Assembly: GCF_001277235.1 (NCBI RefSeq)
Contig: NZ_CP012266.1
Location: forward strand, 3,472,001 to 3,536,000
Length of the DNA stretch: 64,000 nucleotides
DNA from: Cronobacter dublinensis subsp. dublinensis LMG 23823
Lineage (GTDB): Bacteria; Pseudomonadota; Gammaproteobacteria; Enterobacterales; Enterobacteriaceae
Direction of reading: 5' to 3'
Under the pieces are notes generated by a model. The model had not been told where the DNA came from, searched no databases, and saw only the letters and a program-made list of their open reading frames with translations. The translations under genes and the position numbers were made by a program. Each line of letters starts with the position of its first letter. Position 1 is the first letter of the stretch. Shown piece by piece: positions 49,535 to 58,604 of this stretch.

Positions 49535-52162
49535 TTACAGCTTCGCGGCTACCCAGCTTTCAACGCCGCCAAGCGCTGCAGGCAGCGCCGCGGCATCGGT
49601 ACCGCCAGCTTGCGCCATATCCGGGCGTCCGCCGCCTTTGCCGCCGACCTGCTGAGCAATCATGCCCACCAGTTCGCCAGCCTTGACGCGATCCGTCACA
49701 TCTTTCGACACACCCGCGATCAGAGAGACTTTACCCTCCGCCACGGTGGCCAGCACGATCACCGCAGAGCCGAGCTGATTCTTCAGATCGTCAACCATGG
49801 TGCGCAGCATTTTCGGCTCAACGCCGGCAAGCTCGCTTACCAGCAGCTTAACGCCTTTAATCTCAACGGCTTTACTGCTAAGGCTCGCGCTCTCCTGTGC
49901 CGCCTGCTGTTCTTTCAGCTGTTGCAGCTCTTTCTCCAGCTGACGGGTACGCTCAACCATCGCGCGAACTTTATCGTTCAGCGTCTGGCTGTCGCTCTTC
50001 AGCAGATGAGAGAGTTCGTTCAGGCGGTCGTTCTGGGCATGAACCAGAGACAGCGCGCCTTCGCCGGTGACCGCTTCGATACGGCGCACGCCTGCGGCGG
50101 TGCCGGATTCAGAAACGATGCGGAACAGGCCGATATCGCCGGTGCGCGACGCGTGGATACCGCCACACAGCTCGGTGGAGAAATCGCCCATGCTCAGTAC
50201 GCGCACGCGGTCTTCATATTTCTCGCCAAACAGCGCCATCGCGCCTTTCGCTTTCGCCGCTTCCAGGTCCATGACGTTCGTTTCAATCGGCAGGTTGCGA
50301 CGGATCTGGGCATTCACCAGTTCTTCCACCTTGCGGATCTCTTCCGGCTTCATCGCTTCGAAGTGGGAGAAGTCAAAACGCAGGCCTTTGTCGTTCACCA
50401 GCGAGCCTTTCTGCGCAACGTGAGTGCCGAGCACCTGGCGCAGCGCGGCATGCATCAGGTGCGTCGCCGAGTGGTTGAGACGAATACGGTCGCGGCGCGC
50501 GTGGTCCACTTCCGCTTTAACGCCCTCGCCCACTTTCAGCACGCCGCTTGCAAGTTCGCCGATATGCCCAATCGCCTGGCCATATTTTTGGGTATCGTTC
50601 ACAGAGAATGTGAAACCGTTACCCTTCAGCTCGCCTTTATCGCCCACCTGGCCGCCGGATTCCGCATAAAACGGCGTCTCGTCCAGCACAACGACGGCCT
50701 GCTGGCCCGCAGTGACCTGGTCAACGGCTTTGCCGTCGATAAACAACGCGGTGACTTTCGCGGTCAGTTCGGTCTGGTCATAGCCTTTAAATTCAGACGC
50801 GCCGTCAACGCGGATCATCGCGTTGTAATCTGCGCCAAAGCCGCTGGATTCGCGCGCGCGACGGCGCTGCTCTTCCATCGCCGCTTCGAAGCCCGCTTCG
50901 TCAACTTTGATATTGCGCTCGCGGCAGACATCCGCGGTCAGGTCGACCGGGAAGCCGTAAGTGTCGTACAGACGGAAGGCCGTTTCGCCATCGAGCGTAT
51001 CGCCCTGAAGCTTCGCCAGCTCTTCATCGAGCAGCGCCAGGCCACGCTCCAGCGTGCGGGCGAACTGCTCTTCTTCGGTTTTCAGCACCTGCTCAACCTG
51101 CGCCTGCTGACGCTTCAGTTCTTCACCCGCAGAGCCCATGACGTCCACCAGCGGTCCTACCAGCTTGTAGAAGAAGGTGTCTTTGGCGCCCAGCATATTG
51201 CCGTGGCGGATAGCGCGACGAATGATGCGGCGCAGCACATAACCGCGGTTTTCGTTAGACGGGATGACGCCATCGGCAATCAGGAAGGCGCAGGAACGAA
51301 TGTGATCCGCGATAACGCGCAGGGACTTGTTGCTCAGATCGGTCGCACCGGTCACGTTCGCGACCGCGTGGATCAGTTTCTGGAACAGATCGATTTCATA
51401 GTTGGAGTTAACGTGTTGCAGCACCGCGGCGATACGCTCAAGGCCCATACCGGTATCCACGGACGGCTTCGGCAGCGGTTCCATGGTGCCGTCAGCCTGA
51501 CGGTTAAACTGCATAAACACGATATTCCAGATCTCAATATAGCGATCGCCGTCTTCTTCCGGGCTGCCCGGAGGGCCGCCCCAGATGTGATCGCCATGAT
51601 CGTAGAAAATTTCGGTGCACGGGCCACACGGACCGGTATCGCCCATCTGCCAGAAGTTATCAGACGCGTAAGGCGCGCCCTTGTTATCGCCGATGCGAAT
51701 AATGCGCTCGCGCGGGATACCGACTTCTTTTTCCCAGATTTCGTAAGCTTCGTCATCGGTTTCGTAGACGGTCACCCACAGGCGCTCTTTCGGCAGGTTA
51801 AACCACTGCGCGCCGGTCAACAGCTCCCAGGCGTACTGGATAGCGTCGTGTTTGAAGTAGTCACCGAAGCTGAAGTTGCCCAGCATTTCGAAGAAAGTGT
51901 GGTGGCGGGCGGTGTAACCGACGTTTTCCAGGTCGTTGTGCTTACCGCCGGCGCGCACGCAGCGCTGCGCGGTCGTCGCACGGGAATAATTACGCTTGTC
52001 GAGACCAAGGAACACGTCCTTGAACTGGTTCATCCCGGCGTTGGTAAACAGCAAAGTCGGGTCGTTGTTCGGGACCAGAGAGCTACTGGCGACTACCTGA
52101 TGTCCCTTGCTATGGAAAAAGTCGAGAAACGCCTGACGGATCTCAGCGGTGCTCTTGCTCAT
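49535..52162 (-). CDS. alaS: Alanyl-tRNA synthetase
   Basis: Charges tRNA-Ala. The 875-residue protein has class II motif 1 (SLVPNNDPTLLFTNAGMNQFK), the GMGLERIA motif 3, the editing domain zinc ligands HSATHLMHAALR and CGGIHASRTGDIG, and a C-terminal C-Ala domain ending AAKL. Length equals the E. coli enzyme. It lies between csrA and recX as usual. Confidence 0.98.
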   Translation of the reverse strand: MSKSTAEIRQAFLDFFHSKGHQVVASSSLVPNNDPTLLFTNAGMNQFKDVFLGLDKRNYSRATTAQRCVRAGGKHNDLENVGYTARHHTFFEMLGNFSFGDYFKHDAIQYAWELLTGAQWFNLPKERLWVTVYETDDEAYEIWEKEVGIPRERIIRIGDNKGAPYASDNFWQMGDTGPCGPCTEIFYDHGDHIWGGPPGSPEEDGDRYIEIWNIVFMQFNRQADGTMEPLPKPSVDTGMGLERIAAVLQHVNSNYEIDLFQKLIHAVANVTGATDLSNKSLRVIADHIRSCAFLIADGVIPSNENRGYVLRRIIRRAIRHGNMLGAKDTFFYKLVGPLVDVMGSAGEELKRQQAQVEQVLKTEEEQFARTLERGLALLDEELAKLQGDTLDGETAFRLYDTYGFPVDLTADVCRERNIKVDEAGFEAAMEEQRRRARESSGFGADYNAMIRVDGASEFKGYDQTELTAKVTALFIDGKAVDQVTAGQQAVVVLDETPFYAESGGQVGDKGELKGNGFTFSVNDTQKYGQAIGHIGELASGVLKVGEGVKAEVDHARRDRIRLNHSATHLMHAALRQVLGTHVAQKGSLVNDKGLRFDFSHFEAMKPEEIRKVEELVNAQIRRNLPIETNVMDLEAAKAKGAMALFGEKYEDRVRVLSMGDFSTELCGGIHASRTGDIGLFRIVSESGTAAGVRRIEAVTGEGALSLVHAQNDRLNELSHLLKSDSQTLNDKVRAMVERTRQLEKELQQLKEQQAAQESASLSSKAVEIKGVKLLVSELAGVEPKMLRTMVDDLKNQLGSAVIVLATVAEGKVSLIAGVSKDVTDRVKAGELVGMIAQQVGGKGGGRPDMAQAGGTDAAALPAALGGVESWVAAKL

Positions 52163-52297
52163 AATTATCCTGAAATCAAGCTAACGAAATGTATCGCCCG
52201 GGTGGCGCAGCAGGCTGCCGCCAGACAAGGCTAAACGGAAAAAAGTGGGAATAAGATAAGTTTTCTTTACAGGGAAGTAAAACCCCGCATGGGGTCA

Positions 52298-52795
52298 TCA
52301 CTCAAAATTTCGGTAGATCGCCTGGATATCTTCCATGTAATAGCCGCGATACAGCAAAAAGCGCTGCACTTTCGCTTTTTCGGGGAAGGTGCGCGGCAGC
52401 GGCGCGCCAAATTTGCGCTCGGCCTGCTCGCGAGCCTGGGTTTCCCAGTCAACGTCACAGGCGGCAAAGGCCGCGTCGCACGACGGTCGCGAAATGCCCT
52501 TTTGCTGCAACTCCTGGCGGATACGCTGCGGACCGTAACCTTTGCGGCCCCGGCTCGCGATATAGCGTTCGGCAAAACGATCGTCATCCAGATAGCGCTG
52601 CTCATGGCACCAGACGATGACTTTTTCGATATCTTCGGGGGTGGCTTGCGTCTGCTCATCTTCGCTTTTGCCCGGCAGTACGGCGCCAAGCTTGCGTCTG
52701 AGCTCTTGTTCGCTGTGGTCACGCATGGCGAGAATTCGCATCGCGCGGTCAAGGAGTCGGGAATAGGCAGAACGGCGGGGAGTAGCGTCAGTCAT
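52298..52795 (-). CDS. recX: RecA regulator RecX
   Basis: Inhibits RecA filament extension. I chose ATG 52795 (165 residues, MTDATPRRSAYSRLL). Tandem three-helix repeats are visible (AMRILAMRDHSEQELRRKL, YLDDDRFAERYIASR, YGPQRIRQELQQKGIS). It is read from the recA transcript, 57 bases downstream of recA. Confidence 0.95.
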   Translation of the reverse strand: MTDATPRRSAYSRLLDRAMRILAMRDHSEQELRRKLGAVLPGKSEDEQTQATPEDIEKVIVWCHEQRYLDDDRFAERYIASRGRKGYGPQRIRQELQQKGISRPSCDAAFAACDVDWETQAREQAERKFGAPLPRTFPEKAKVQRFLLYRGYYMEDIQAIYRNFE

Positions 52796-52852
52796 AGGCG
52801 TGAACAGTGGGGGCGACAGAAAAAGTAAGGGCTGCATCAGCAGCCCTTGAGA

Positions 52853-53917
52853 TTAAAACTCTTCGTTGTTTTCTGCAACGCCGTCGTCATTGTCGTCGAC
52901 GGTGAAGTCAGGCGTAGAGTCCTGATTGTTGAGCAGCATTTCGCGCAGCTTCTTCTCAATTTCGTCAGCCATCGGCTTGTTCTCTTTGAGGAAGTTGGTC
53001 GCGTTTGCTTTACCCTGACCGATCTTCTCGCCGTTGTAGCTGTACCAGGCGCCCGCTTTTTCAATCAGCTTGTGCTTCACGCCCAGGTCAACCAGCTCGC
53101 CGTAGAAGTTGATGCCTTCACCGTAGAGGATCTGGAATTCAGCTTGTTTAAACGGCGCAGCGACTTTGTTTTTCACCACTTTCACGCGGGTTTCGCTACC
53201 CACCACCTCTTCGCCCTCTTTCACCGCGCCGATACGGCGGATGTCGAGACGCACGGAAGCGTAGAATTTCAGCGCGTTACCACCGGTGGTGGTTTCCGGG
53301 TTACCAAACATCACACCAATCTTCATACGGATCTGGTTGATGAAGATAAGCAGCGTGTTGGAGTTTTTCAGGTTACCGGCCAGCTTACGCATCGCCTGGC
53401 TCATCATACGCGCCGCGAGGCCCATGTGAGAGTCACCGATTTCGCCTTCGATTTCCGCTTTCGGCGTCAGGGCCGCTACGGAGTCGACAACCAGCACGTC
53501 TACCGCGCCAGAGCGCGCCAGCGCGTCACAGATTTCCAGCGCCTGCTCGCCGGTATCCGGCTGGGAGCAGAGCAGATTGTCGATGTCTACGCCAAGCTTA
53601 CGGGCGTAAACCGGGTCGAGCGCGTGTTCTGCGTCGATAAACGCACAGGTTTTACCGGCGCGCTGCGCCGCGGCAATAACCTGCAGCGTCAGCGTGGTTT
53701 TACCTGAAGATTCCGGGCCGTAGATTTCCACGATACGCCCCATCGGCAGACCGCCCGCTCCCAGCGCGATGTCCAGGGAGAGAGAGCCGGTGGAGATCGT
53801 TTCCACATCCATGGTGCGATCTTCACCCAGACGCATGATGGAGCCTTTGCCGAATTGCTTCTCAATCTGGCCGAGTGCTGCCGCCAACGCCTTCTGCTTG
53901 TTTTCGTCGATAGCCAT
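52853..53917 (-). CDS. recA: Recombinase RecA
   Basis: Strand-exchange ATPase and SOS co-protease; it would also trigger CI cleavage in the prophage of this window. From ATG 53917 it has 354 residues (MAIDENKQKALAAAL). Walker A is GPESSGKTT (66-74), Walker B LVVDSVAAL, loop L2 GGNALKFYASVRLDIRR, and an acidic tail DDNDDGVAENNEEF. The promoter contains a perfect LexA box. Confidence 0.99.
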   Translation of the reverse strand: MAIDENKQKALAAALGQIEKQFGKGSIMRLGEDRTMDVETISTGSLSLDIALGAGGLPMGRIVEIYGPESSGKTTLTLQVIAAAQRAGKTCAFIDAEHALDPVYARKLGVDIDNLLCSQPDTGEQALEICDALARSGAVDVLVVDSVAALTPKAEIEGEIGDSHMGLAARMMSQAMRKLAGNLKNSNTLLIFINQIRMKIGVMFGNPETTTGGNALKFYASVRLDIRRIGAVKEGEEVVGSETRVKVVKNKVAAPFKQAEFQILYGEGINFYGELVDLGVKHKLIEKAGAWYSYNGEKIGQGKANATNFLKENKPMADEIEKKLREMLLNNQDSTPDFTVDDNDDGVAENNEEF

Positions 53918-53981
53918 TTTTACTCCTGTCATGCAGGGTGAGCCCAATTGCGCCACGCTGCGAATATGTTTCGTTGGTGCA

Positions 53982-54009
53982 ATTATACTGTATGAGCATA
54001 CAGTATCAA
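53982..54009 (-). promoter_or_regulatory. recA promoter with LexA box
   Basis: Minus-strand TTGATA (54004-54009) and TATAAT (53982-53987) with 16 bases between. The spacer itself is CTGTATGCTCATACAG, a canonical SOS box (53988-54003). Confidence 0.95.
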
Positions 54010-54503
54010 GTCTTTTGTATAAAATGTTGCCACAGGGTTTGCAGTGCAAACGCGGTTGCCTGGCGGCGTACGGAATCGCGATTACCATCAAAGCGTTGCA
54101 CTCGCGCCTCCACCCTTCCCTGGTTGTCGGCGAAGCCAAACCAGACGGTGCCGACGGGCTTATCTGCGCTGCCGCCGTCCGGCCCTGCGATGCCGCTGAC
54201 GGAAACCGCGTAAGACGCCGCTGCTGCGTTCAGCGCGCCCTGCGCCATTTGCCTCACGACCGGTTCGCTGACCGCTCCGTGCGCGGCGAGCGTCGCGCCA
54301 TCGACGCCGATAAGTTGTTCTTTGGCCTCATTACTGTAGGTCACGAAGCCGCGTTCAAACCAGGCGGAACTGCCGGCGATGTCGGTAATGACTTTCGCCA
54401 CCCACCCGCCGGTGCAGGACTCCGCCGTCGTCACGGTCGCGCCCTGCGCCTTCAGCGCAGCGCCAAGCTGCTGACTTAACTGCATTAATTCGTTATCTGT
54501 CAT
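54006..54503 (-). CDS. pncC: Nicotinamide-nucleotide amidase PncC (CinA C-terminal domain)
   Basis: Deamidates NMN to NaMN in pyridine nucleotide salvage. I chose ATG 54503 (165 residues, MTDNELMQLSQQLG). Conserved TTAESCTGGWVAKVITDI with the active-site Ser, VTYSNEAKEQLIGV, and SGIAGPDGGSADKPVGTVW are present. It stands directly upstream of recA, as in E. coli. Confidence 0.96.
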   Translation of the reverse strand: MTDNELMQLSQQLGAALKAQGATVTTAESCTGGWVAKVITDIAGSSAWFERGFVTYSNEAKEQLIGVDGATLAAHGAVSEPVVRQMAQGALNAAAASYAVSVSGIAGPDGGSADKPVGTVWFGFADNQGRVEARVQRFDGNRDSVRRQATAFALQTLWQHFIQKT

Positions 54504-54613
54504 GACGGCTCCGATTGTAAACGTAACCCCAGGCATCCCACAGCGATTTTTCAGCGTTGCAGGCAGTTACATCGGGTTATACGAGGCGAATTCAAGGTTT
54601 GCGGCACGGTTTA

Positions 54614-54639
54614 TTTCCCCGCCCGTGCAGGCGGGGAAA
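54614..54639. terminator. Hairpin after mltB
   Basis: TTTCCCCGCC and GGCGGGGAAA around a six-base loop, beginning just after the mltB stop. The T-tract is short, so termination is only likely. Confidence 0.5.
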
Positions 54640-54643
54640 CGGT

Positions 54644-55726
54644 TTACTGAACCCTGGCGAGCGCGACCGCCTGGCCGAGCTGCCAGACTGCCATCGCGTA
54701 ATGCGTGCTGTGGTTATAGCGCGTAATGGCGTAGAAGTTCGGCAGCCCGTACCAGTACTGGTAGCTGCTGCCGATATCGAGCCGCAGCAGGCTCGCTTCG
54801 GTGTGGTTGCCCAGCGGCTGCTGCGGCGTTAAGCCCGCCGCCGCCAGCTGGCCGACGCTGTATTTGGTTTTAAAACCGTTCTCCAGTTGCGGCGCCTGGC
54901 CGTTCGCCGGGACGGCCACGAGGTCGCCCTTCGTCCAGCCATGCTGCTGGAAGTAGTGCGCGACGCTGCCGATGGCGTCTTCCGGGTCCCACAGGTTGAT
55001 ATGCCCGTCGCCGTTGAAGTCCACCGCATATTCTTTATAGGAGGACGGCATAAACTGGCCGTAGCCCATCGCCCCTGCAAACGAGCCTTTCAGCGCCAGC
55101 GGATCGTCGCCTTCATCGCGCGACATCAGCAGGAACGTCTCCAGTTCGGCGGCGAAGTACTCCGCACGGCGCGGGTAGTTAAAGGCGAGCGTCGCCAGCG
55201 CGTCGATGATGCGGGTTTTGCCCATCACGCGGCCCCAGCGGGTCTCCACGCCGATAATCCCAACCACAATCTCCGGCGGCACGCCATAGACCTGCCAGGC
55301 GCGGTTTAGCGCGTCCTGATACTGATTCCAGAACGCCACGCCGTTTTGCACGTTGTCCGGGGTAATGAATTTACTGCGATAGCGCAGCCAGGCGCCGTTC
55401 GGCCCCGGCGCAGGCTGGGTGGTCGGCGCCTGCCGGTCCATCAGGCGCAGCACGTAATCGAGCCGTTTTGCCTGCGAGATAACTTCCTGCAGCTGCTGGC
55501 GGTTAAACCCGTGCTTGCTGACCATCATATTGATGAAGTTTTCCGCCGCCGGGTTACCGGTGAAATCACCCGCGGGCAGCAGCATGTCGTGCTGCGGCTG
55601 GAGCAGGAAACCGCCCTGGCTTGCGCCTGCGGTCTGGGTGGCGGTGGGTTGAGACTTGGGCTTGCTGCTGCAGGCGGCAAGCGCCATCATCAGCGGCAAC
55701 ACGGCGACATAGCGACGCTTTAACAT
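54644..55726 (-). CDS. mltB: Membrane-bound lytic transglycosylase B
   Basis: Outer-membrane lipoprotein that cleaves glycan strands with 1,6-anhydromuramyl product. The signal peptide MLKRRYVAVLPLMMALAAC ends in the lipobox LAAC (Cys 19). The catalytic Glu is in GIIGVETRWGRVMG, and YGQFMPSSYKEYAVDFNGDG includes the EF-hand-like calcium loop. Its 360 residues match the family. Confidence 0.96.
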   Translation of the reverse strand: MLKRRYVAVLPLMMALAACSSKPKSQPTATQTAGASQGGFLLQPQHDMLLPAGDFTGNPAAENFINMMVSKHGFNRQQLQEVISQAKRLDYVLRLMDRQAPTTQPAPGPNGAWLRYRSKFITPDNVQNGVAFWNQYQDALNRAWQVYGVPPEIVVGIIGVETRWGRVMGKTRIIDALATLAFNYPRRAEYFAAELETFLLMSRDEGDDPLALKGSFAGAMGYGQFMPSSYKEYAVDFNGDGHINLWDPEDAIGSVAHYFQQHGWTKGDLVAVPANGQAPQLENGFKTKYSVGQLAAAGLTPQQPLGNHTEASLLRLDIGSSYQYWYGLPNFYAITRYNHSTHYAMAVWQLGQAVALARVQ

Positions 55727-55841
55727 GAGATATCCATATGGCTGTTCAGAACGAATGGCAGTAATGGTAGATCATCCTGTGCCGGGCGAGGAAGCGCGAC
55801 CGAGCGGCGCAGGCGAGAAATCTCGTCGCCTGCGCGCGAGC

Positions 55842-56564
55842 TTAGAGGACTTTGCTGAGAAAAGCCGCGGTGCGCGGGTTTTGCGGGGCGGTAAAAAGCT
55901 GTGCGGGCGGGCCTTCTTCCTGGATAACGCCGCCGTCGATAAAAATTACGCGGTCGGCCACTTCGCGGGCGAAACCCATCTCATGCGTGACGATAACCAT
56001 CGTCATGCCCTCTTCGGCGAGCGTTTTCATGACCGTCAGCACTTCGCCGACCAGTTCAGGATCCAGCGCCGAGGTTGGCTCATCAAAAAGCATGACGGAA
56101 GGATTCATCGCCAGCGCGCGGGCAATCGCCACGCGCTGCTGCTGGCCGCCGGAGAGGCTCGCAGGCCACGCGTCGCGTTTATCGCTCAGGCCCACTTTGG
56201 CGAGCAGCCCTTCAGCGAGCGTCACCGCCTGCGCGCGCGTCAGGCCCTTGAGGCTCATCGGCGCCATAATGAGGTTTTCCAGCACCGTCATATGCGGGAA
56301 GAGATTAAAGCGCTGGAACACCATGCCGACCCCTGCGCGCAGCAGGTTGACGTTGGCGTTCCGGTCATGGACGGCGAAACCGTTGACGGTTATCTCGCCC
56401 GCTTCTGCGGTTTCCAGCGCGTTAAGGCAGCGCAGGAACGTGCTTTTCCCGGAGCCGGATGGCCCAATCACACAGACCACTTCCTCTGGTTTTATGTCGC
56501 AACTGATGCCGCGCAGAACGTGGCTTGCGCCGAAATGCTTGTGCAGATTATTAACGTGAATCAC
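55842..56564 (-). CDS. Polar amino acid ABC transporter, ATP-binding subunit (GlnQ-like)
   Basis: A 240-residue ATPase: Walker A GPSGSGKST, Q-loop MVFQRFNLFPHMTVLEN, signature LSGGQQQRVAIARAL, Walker B VMLFDEPTSALDPE, switch TH in VTHEMGFA. The tail FTAPQNPRTAAFLSKVL is typical of the HisP/GlnQ group. It overlaps the permease by 14 bases; the operon order on minus is binding protein, permease, ATPase. Confidence 0.95.
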   Translation of the reverse strand: MIHVNNLHKHFGASHVLRGISCDIKPEEVVCVIGPSGSGKSTFLRCLNALETAEAGEITVNGFAVHDRNANVNLLRAGVGMVFQRFNLFPHMTVLENLIMAPMSLKGLTRAQAVTLAEGLLAKVGLSDKRDAWPASLSGGQQQRVAIARALAMNPSVMLFDEPTSALDPELVGEVLTVMKTLAEEGMTMVIVTHEMGFAREVADRVIFIDGGVIQEEGPPAQLFTAPQNPRTAAFLSKVL

Positions 56565-57321
56565 TTTTACCGAACCTCTTTTCCAGCCGCGCCACCAGTT
56601 GCGATAGCAGGAACGTAATCACCCAGTAGACCAGCGAGATGGTCAGGTAGGGCTCCCAGTAAGTCGCATACGCCCCGGATACGGTACGCGCCGCGTAGGC
56701 CAGATCGGCAAGCCCGATGGCGGACGCGAGCGAGGAATCTTTGACGATGGCGATAGCATTGTTGCCAAGCGGCGGCAGAATGCGGCGAAACGCCTGCGGC
56801 AGAATAACGTTGCGCATGGTTTTCCACCACGGCATGCCGAGTGCCCGCGAGGCCTCCATCTGTCCACGGTCAATGGACTGAATGCCCGCGCGGAAAATCT
56901 CAGACACATACGCGCCCGCGTTAAGCGTAATCGCCACAATGCACGAGAGAAACGCGCCGTAGTCGGAGCGCAGCATCCGGGCGAACTCGCTGGTCATCAG
57001 TCCGCTCTCCACCAGCCAGCCGTCACGTGGGTTGATGAACAGCGGCACCAGCGCGAAATGCACCACCATTATCTGTACGAACAGCGGCGTACCGCGAAAC
57101 GCGCTCACATAAAAGCGCACCGGAAACTGCACCAGATAGCGCAGCACATATTTCCAGGGCCCGTGTTCCGCGTGCGCCATGCGCCCGAGACCGAGCGTCA
57201 GGCCCCACAGCGTGCCGAGTATCACGCAGATGATGGTGCATTTGATGGTCATCCAGGCGCCCTGCATAAAGAGCGGGCCATACTCCTGGATTATCTCCCA
57301 ATGAAATCCTGCCATGTCCAT
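56551..57321 (-). CDS. Polar amino acid ABC transporter, permease
   Basis: A 256-residue HisMQ-family permease. Membrane helices include WMTIKCTIICVILGTLWGL and the C-terminal YLTISLVYWVITFLLSQLV. The EAA-loop motif is EASRALGMPWWKTMRNVILPQAFR. A single permease gene implies a homodimer. It lies 63 bases after the binding-protein gene. Confidence 0.94.
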   Translation of the reverse strand: MDMAGFHWEIIQEYGPLFMQGAWMTIKCTIICVILGTLWGLTLGLGRMAHAEHGPWKYVLRYLVQFPVRFYVSAFRGTPLFVQIMVVHFALVPLFINPRDGWLVESGLMTSEFARMLRSDYGAFLSCIVAITLNAGAYVSEIFRAGIQSIDRGQMEASRALGMPWWKTMRNVILPQAFRRILPPLGNNAIAIVKDSSLASAIGLADLAYAARTVSGAYATYWEPYLTISLVYWVITFLLSQLVARLEKRFGKSDSR

Positions 57322-57384
57322 TTCCGAAAAAGAGGCGGCTGACGCACTGGGTCAGCCGCTAAAAGAACAAACCGAAAGGCGTGA

Positions 57385-58152
57385 TTACTGCGCAGGCAGC
57401 GTCGGCACGTTGTCGTCAAACCACGCCTTGTAGATTTTCGCATAAGTGCCGTCAGCAACGATTTTCGCAAGCCCGGCGTTGATTTTATCGCGCAGTTCGT
57501 CATTGCCTTTGGCGACCGCGATGCCGAAATACTGGCGTTCAAATTTCGCGTCCGGCACCAGCTTAAACTGCTTTTCCGGGTGCTGTTTGATGTAGTACTT
57601 CACCACGCCCACGTCGCCCACGGCGGCGCTGACGCCATCTTCAAACAGCTCCTGCAACATCAGCGGCGTATTGTCGAAGCGCTTGATGGCCGTGTTATTT
57701 TTGCCGAGCGTGTCAGAGACCACGATATCGCCGGTGCTGGAGTTCACCACGCCGACTTTTTCATCTTTCAGCGCGGCAAGCGAGGTCACTTTCGAATCTG
57801 CCGGGACGACGATGGACTGCTCCGCCGGGAAATACGGTTTTGAGAAATCGACCATCTGCTTGCGTTTATCCGTGATGGTGATACCGGAGATAATAATGTC
57901 GCGATCGCCGGAGCCGAGCGTGGCGAAAATGCCTTCCCACGGCGTATTCACCAGCTTCACGTTAAAGTTTTCCGCTTTGGCGATGGCCTTGATAATGTCG
58001 ATATCAAAGCCTTCCAGCTGCTTCTGGCTGTTTTCAAATTCAAAAGGACGATAGGTGCCGCCCGCGCCGACAACGTAGGTTTCCTGCGCCGCGAAAGCGC
58101 TGCCCGCAAGGGCTGCCATTAACACACCGGCTTTAAGCAAAGATTTGATCAC
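57385..58152 (-). CDS. Polar amino acid ABC transporter, periplasmic binding protein
   Basis: I chose the GTG at 58152, preceded by GAGGG, giving signal peptide MIKSLLKAGVLMAALAGSAFA and mature start AQETYVVG. An ATG five codons earlier (58167) is in frame but has a poorer site. The SBP_bac_3 fold is clear: YRPFEFENSQKQLEGFDIDI, DIIISGITITDKRKQMVDFS, and VGVVNSSTGD. Substrate is probably a polar or basic amino acid; the sequence does not settle which. Confidence 0.92.
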   Translation of the reverse strand: MIKSLLKAGVLMAALAGSAFAAQETYVVGAGGTYRPFEFENSQKQLEGFDIDIIKAIAKAENFNVKLVNTPWEGIFATLGSGDRDIIISGITITDKRKQMVDFSKPYFPAEQSIVVPADSKVTSLAALKDEKVGVVNSSTGDIVVSDTLGKNNTAIKRFDNTPLMLQELFEDGVSAAVGDVGVVKYYIKQHPEKQFKLVPDAKFERQYFGIAVAKGNDELRDKINAGLAKIVADGTYAKIYKAWFDDNVPTLPAQ

Positions 58153-58325
58153 GTCTGCAACCCTCATTTTTATGCACTCAATATGAATAAAAATACATAG
58201 ATCAATCAGAGTGCGCAACAAGAATATATTCTCAGCATGCCGCGTCGCCCCGCCACTTCTGGTAGTCAAGCGCAGCGGTAAAGCCGCCGATAACAGCTCA
58301 ATGGCTTTAAAAGCAAGGGGCTGAA

Positions 58326-58538
58326 ATGAAAAGACATCCAGTACAGTCGAGAACGTTCAAAAGCGCAGGTTACGATCCCACCTGTTCAATAATGGAAATT
58401 GAGTATGCCAACGGGCGCGTGGAGCAGTTTCTCGGCGTACCGGCGAAAACCTGGCAAACCTTTCTGATGAGCAACGAGAAAGAGAGCTGGTTTAACAACA
58501 ACATCAAGAGCAGTTTTTTTAAAGTCTCGATCAGTTGA
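58326..58538 (+). CDS. KTSC domain protein
   Basis: A 70-residue protein, almost all one KTSC domain: SAGYDPTCSIMEIEYANG, then QFLGVPAKTWQTFLMS, and SWFNNNIKSSFFKVSIS. KTSC domains bind nucleic acid or lysyl-tRNA synthetase-like partners in predictions; function is unknown. It is divergent from the transporter operon and ends at a shared terminator. Confidence 0.85.
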   Translation: MKRHPVQSRTFKSAGYDPTCSIMEIEYANGRVEQFLGVPAKTWQTFLMSNEKESWFNNNIKSSFFKVSIS

Positions 58539-58560
58539 TGTGAAAATAAAGGCATAAAAA

Positions 58561-58585
58561 AAGCGTGGCGAGCCACGCTTTTTTA
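58561..58585. terminator. Bidirectional terminator
   Basis: AAGCGTGGC and GCCACGCTT with central GA, T-run on both sides. It serves the KTSC gene on plus and the chemoreceptor gene on minus. Confidence 0.88.
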
Positions 58586-58604
58586 TTGTCGGCAATGCCG
58601 CTAA

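Noticed and set aside
49508..52234. A 908-codon plus-strand frame opposite alaS
   Set aside because: It is the antisense shadow of alanyl-tRNA synthetase, whose motifs are unmistakable.
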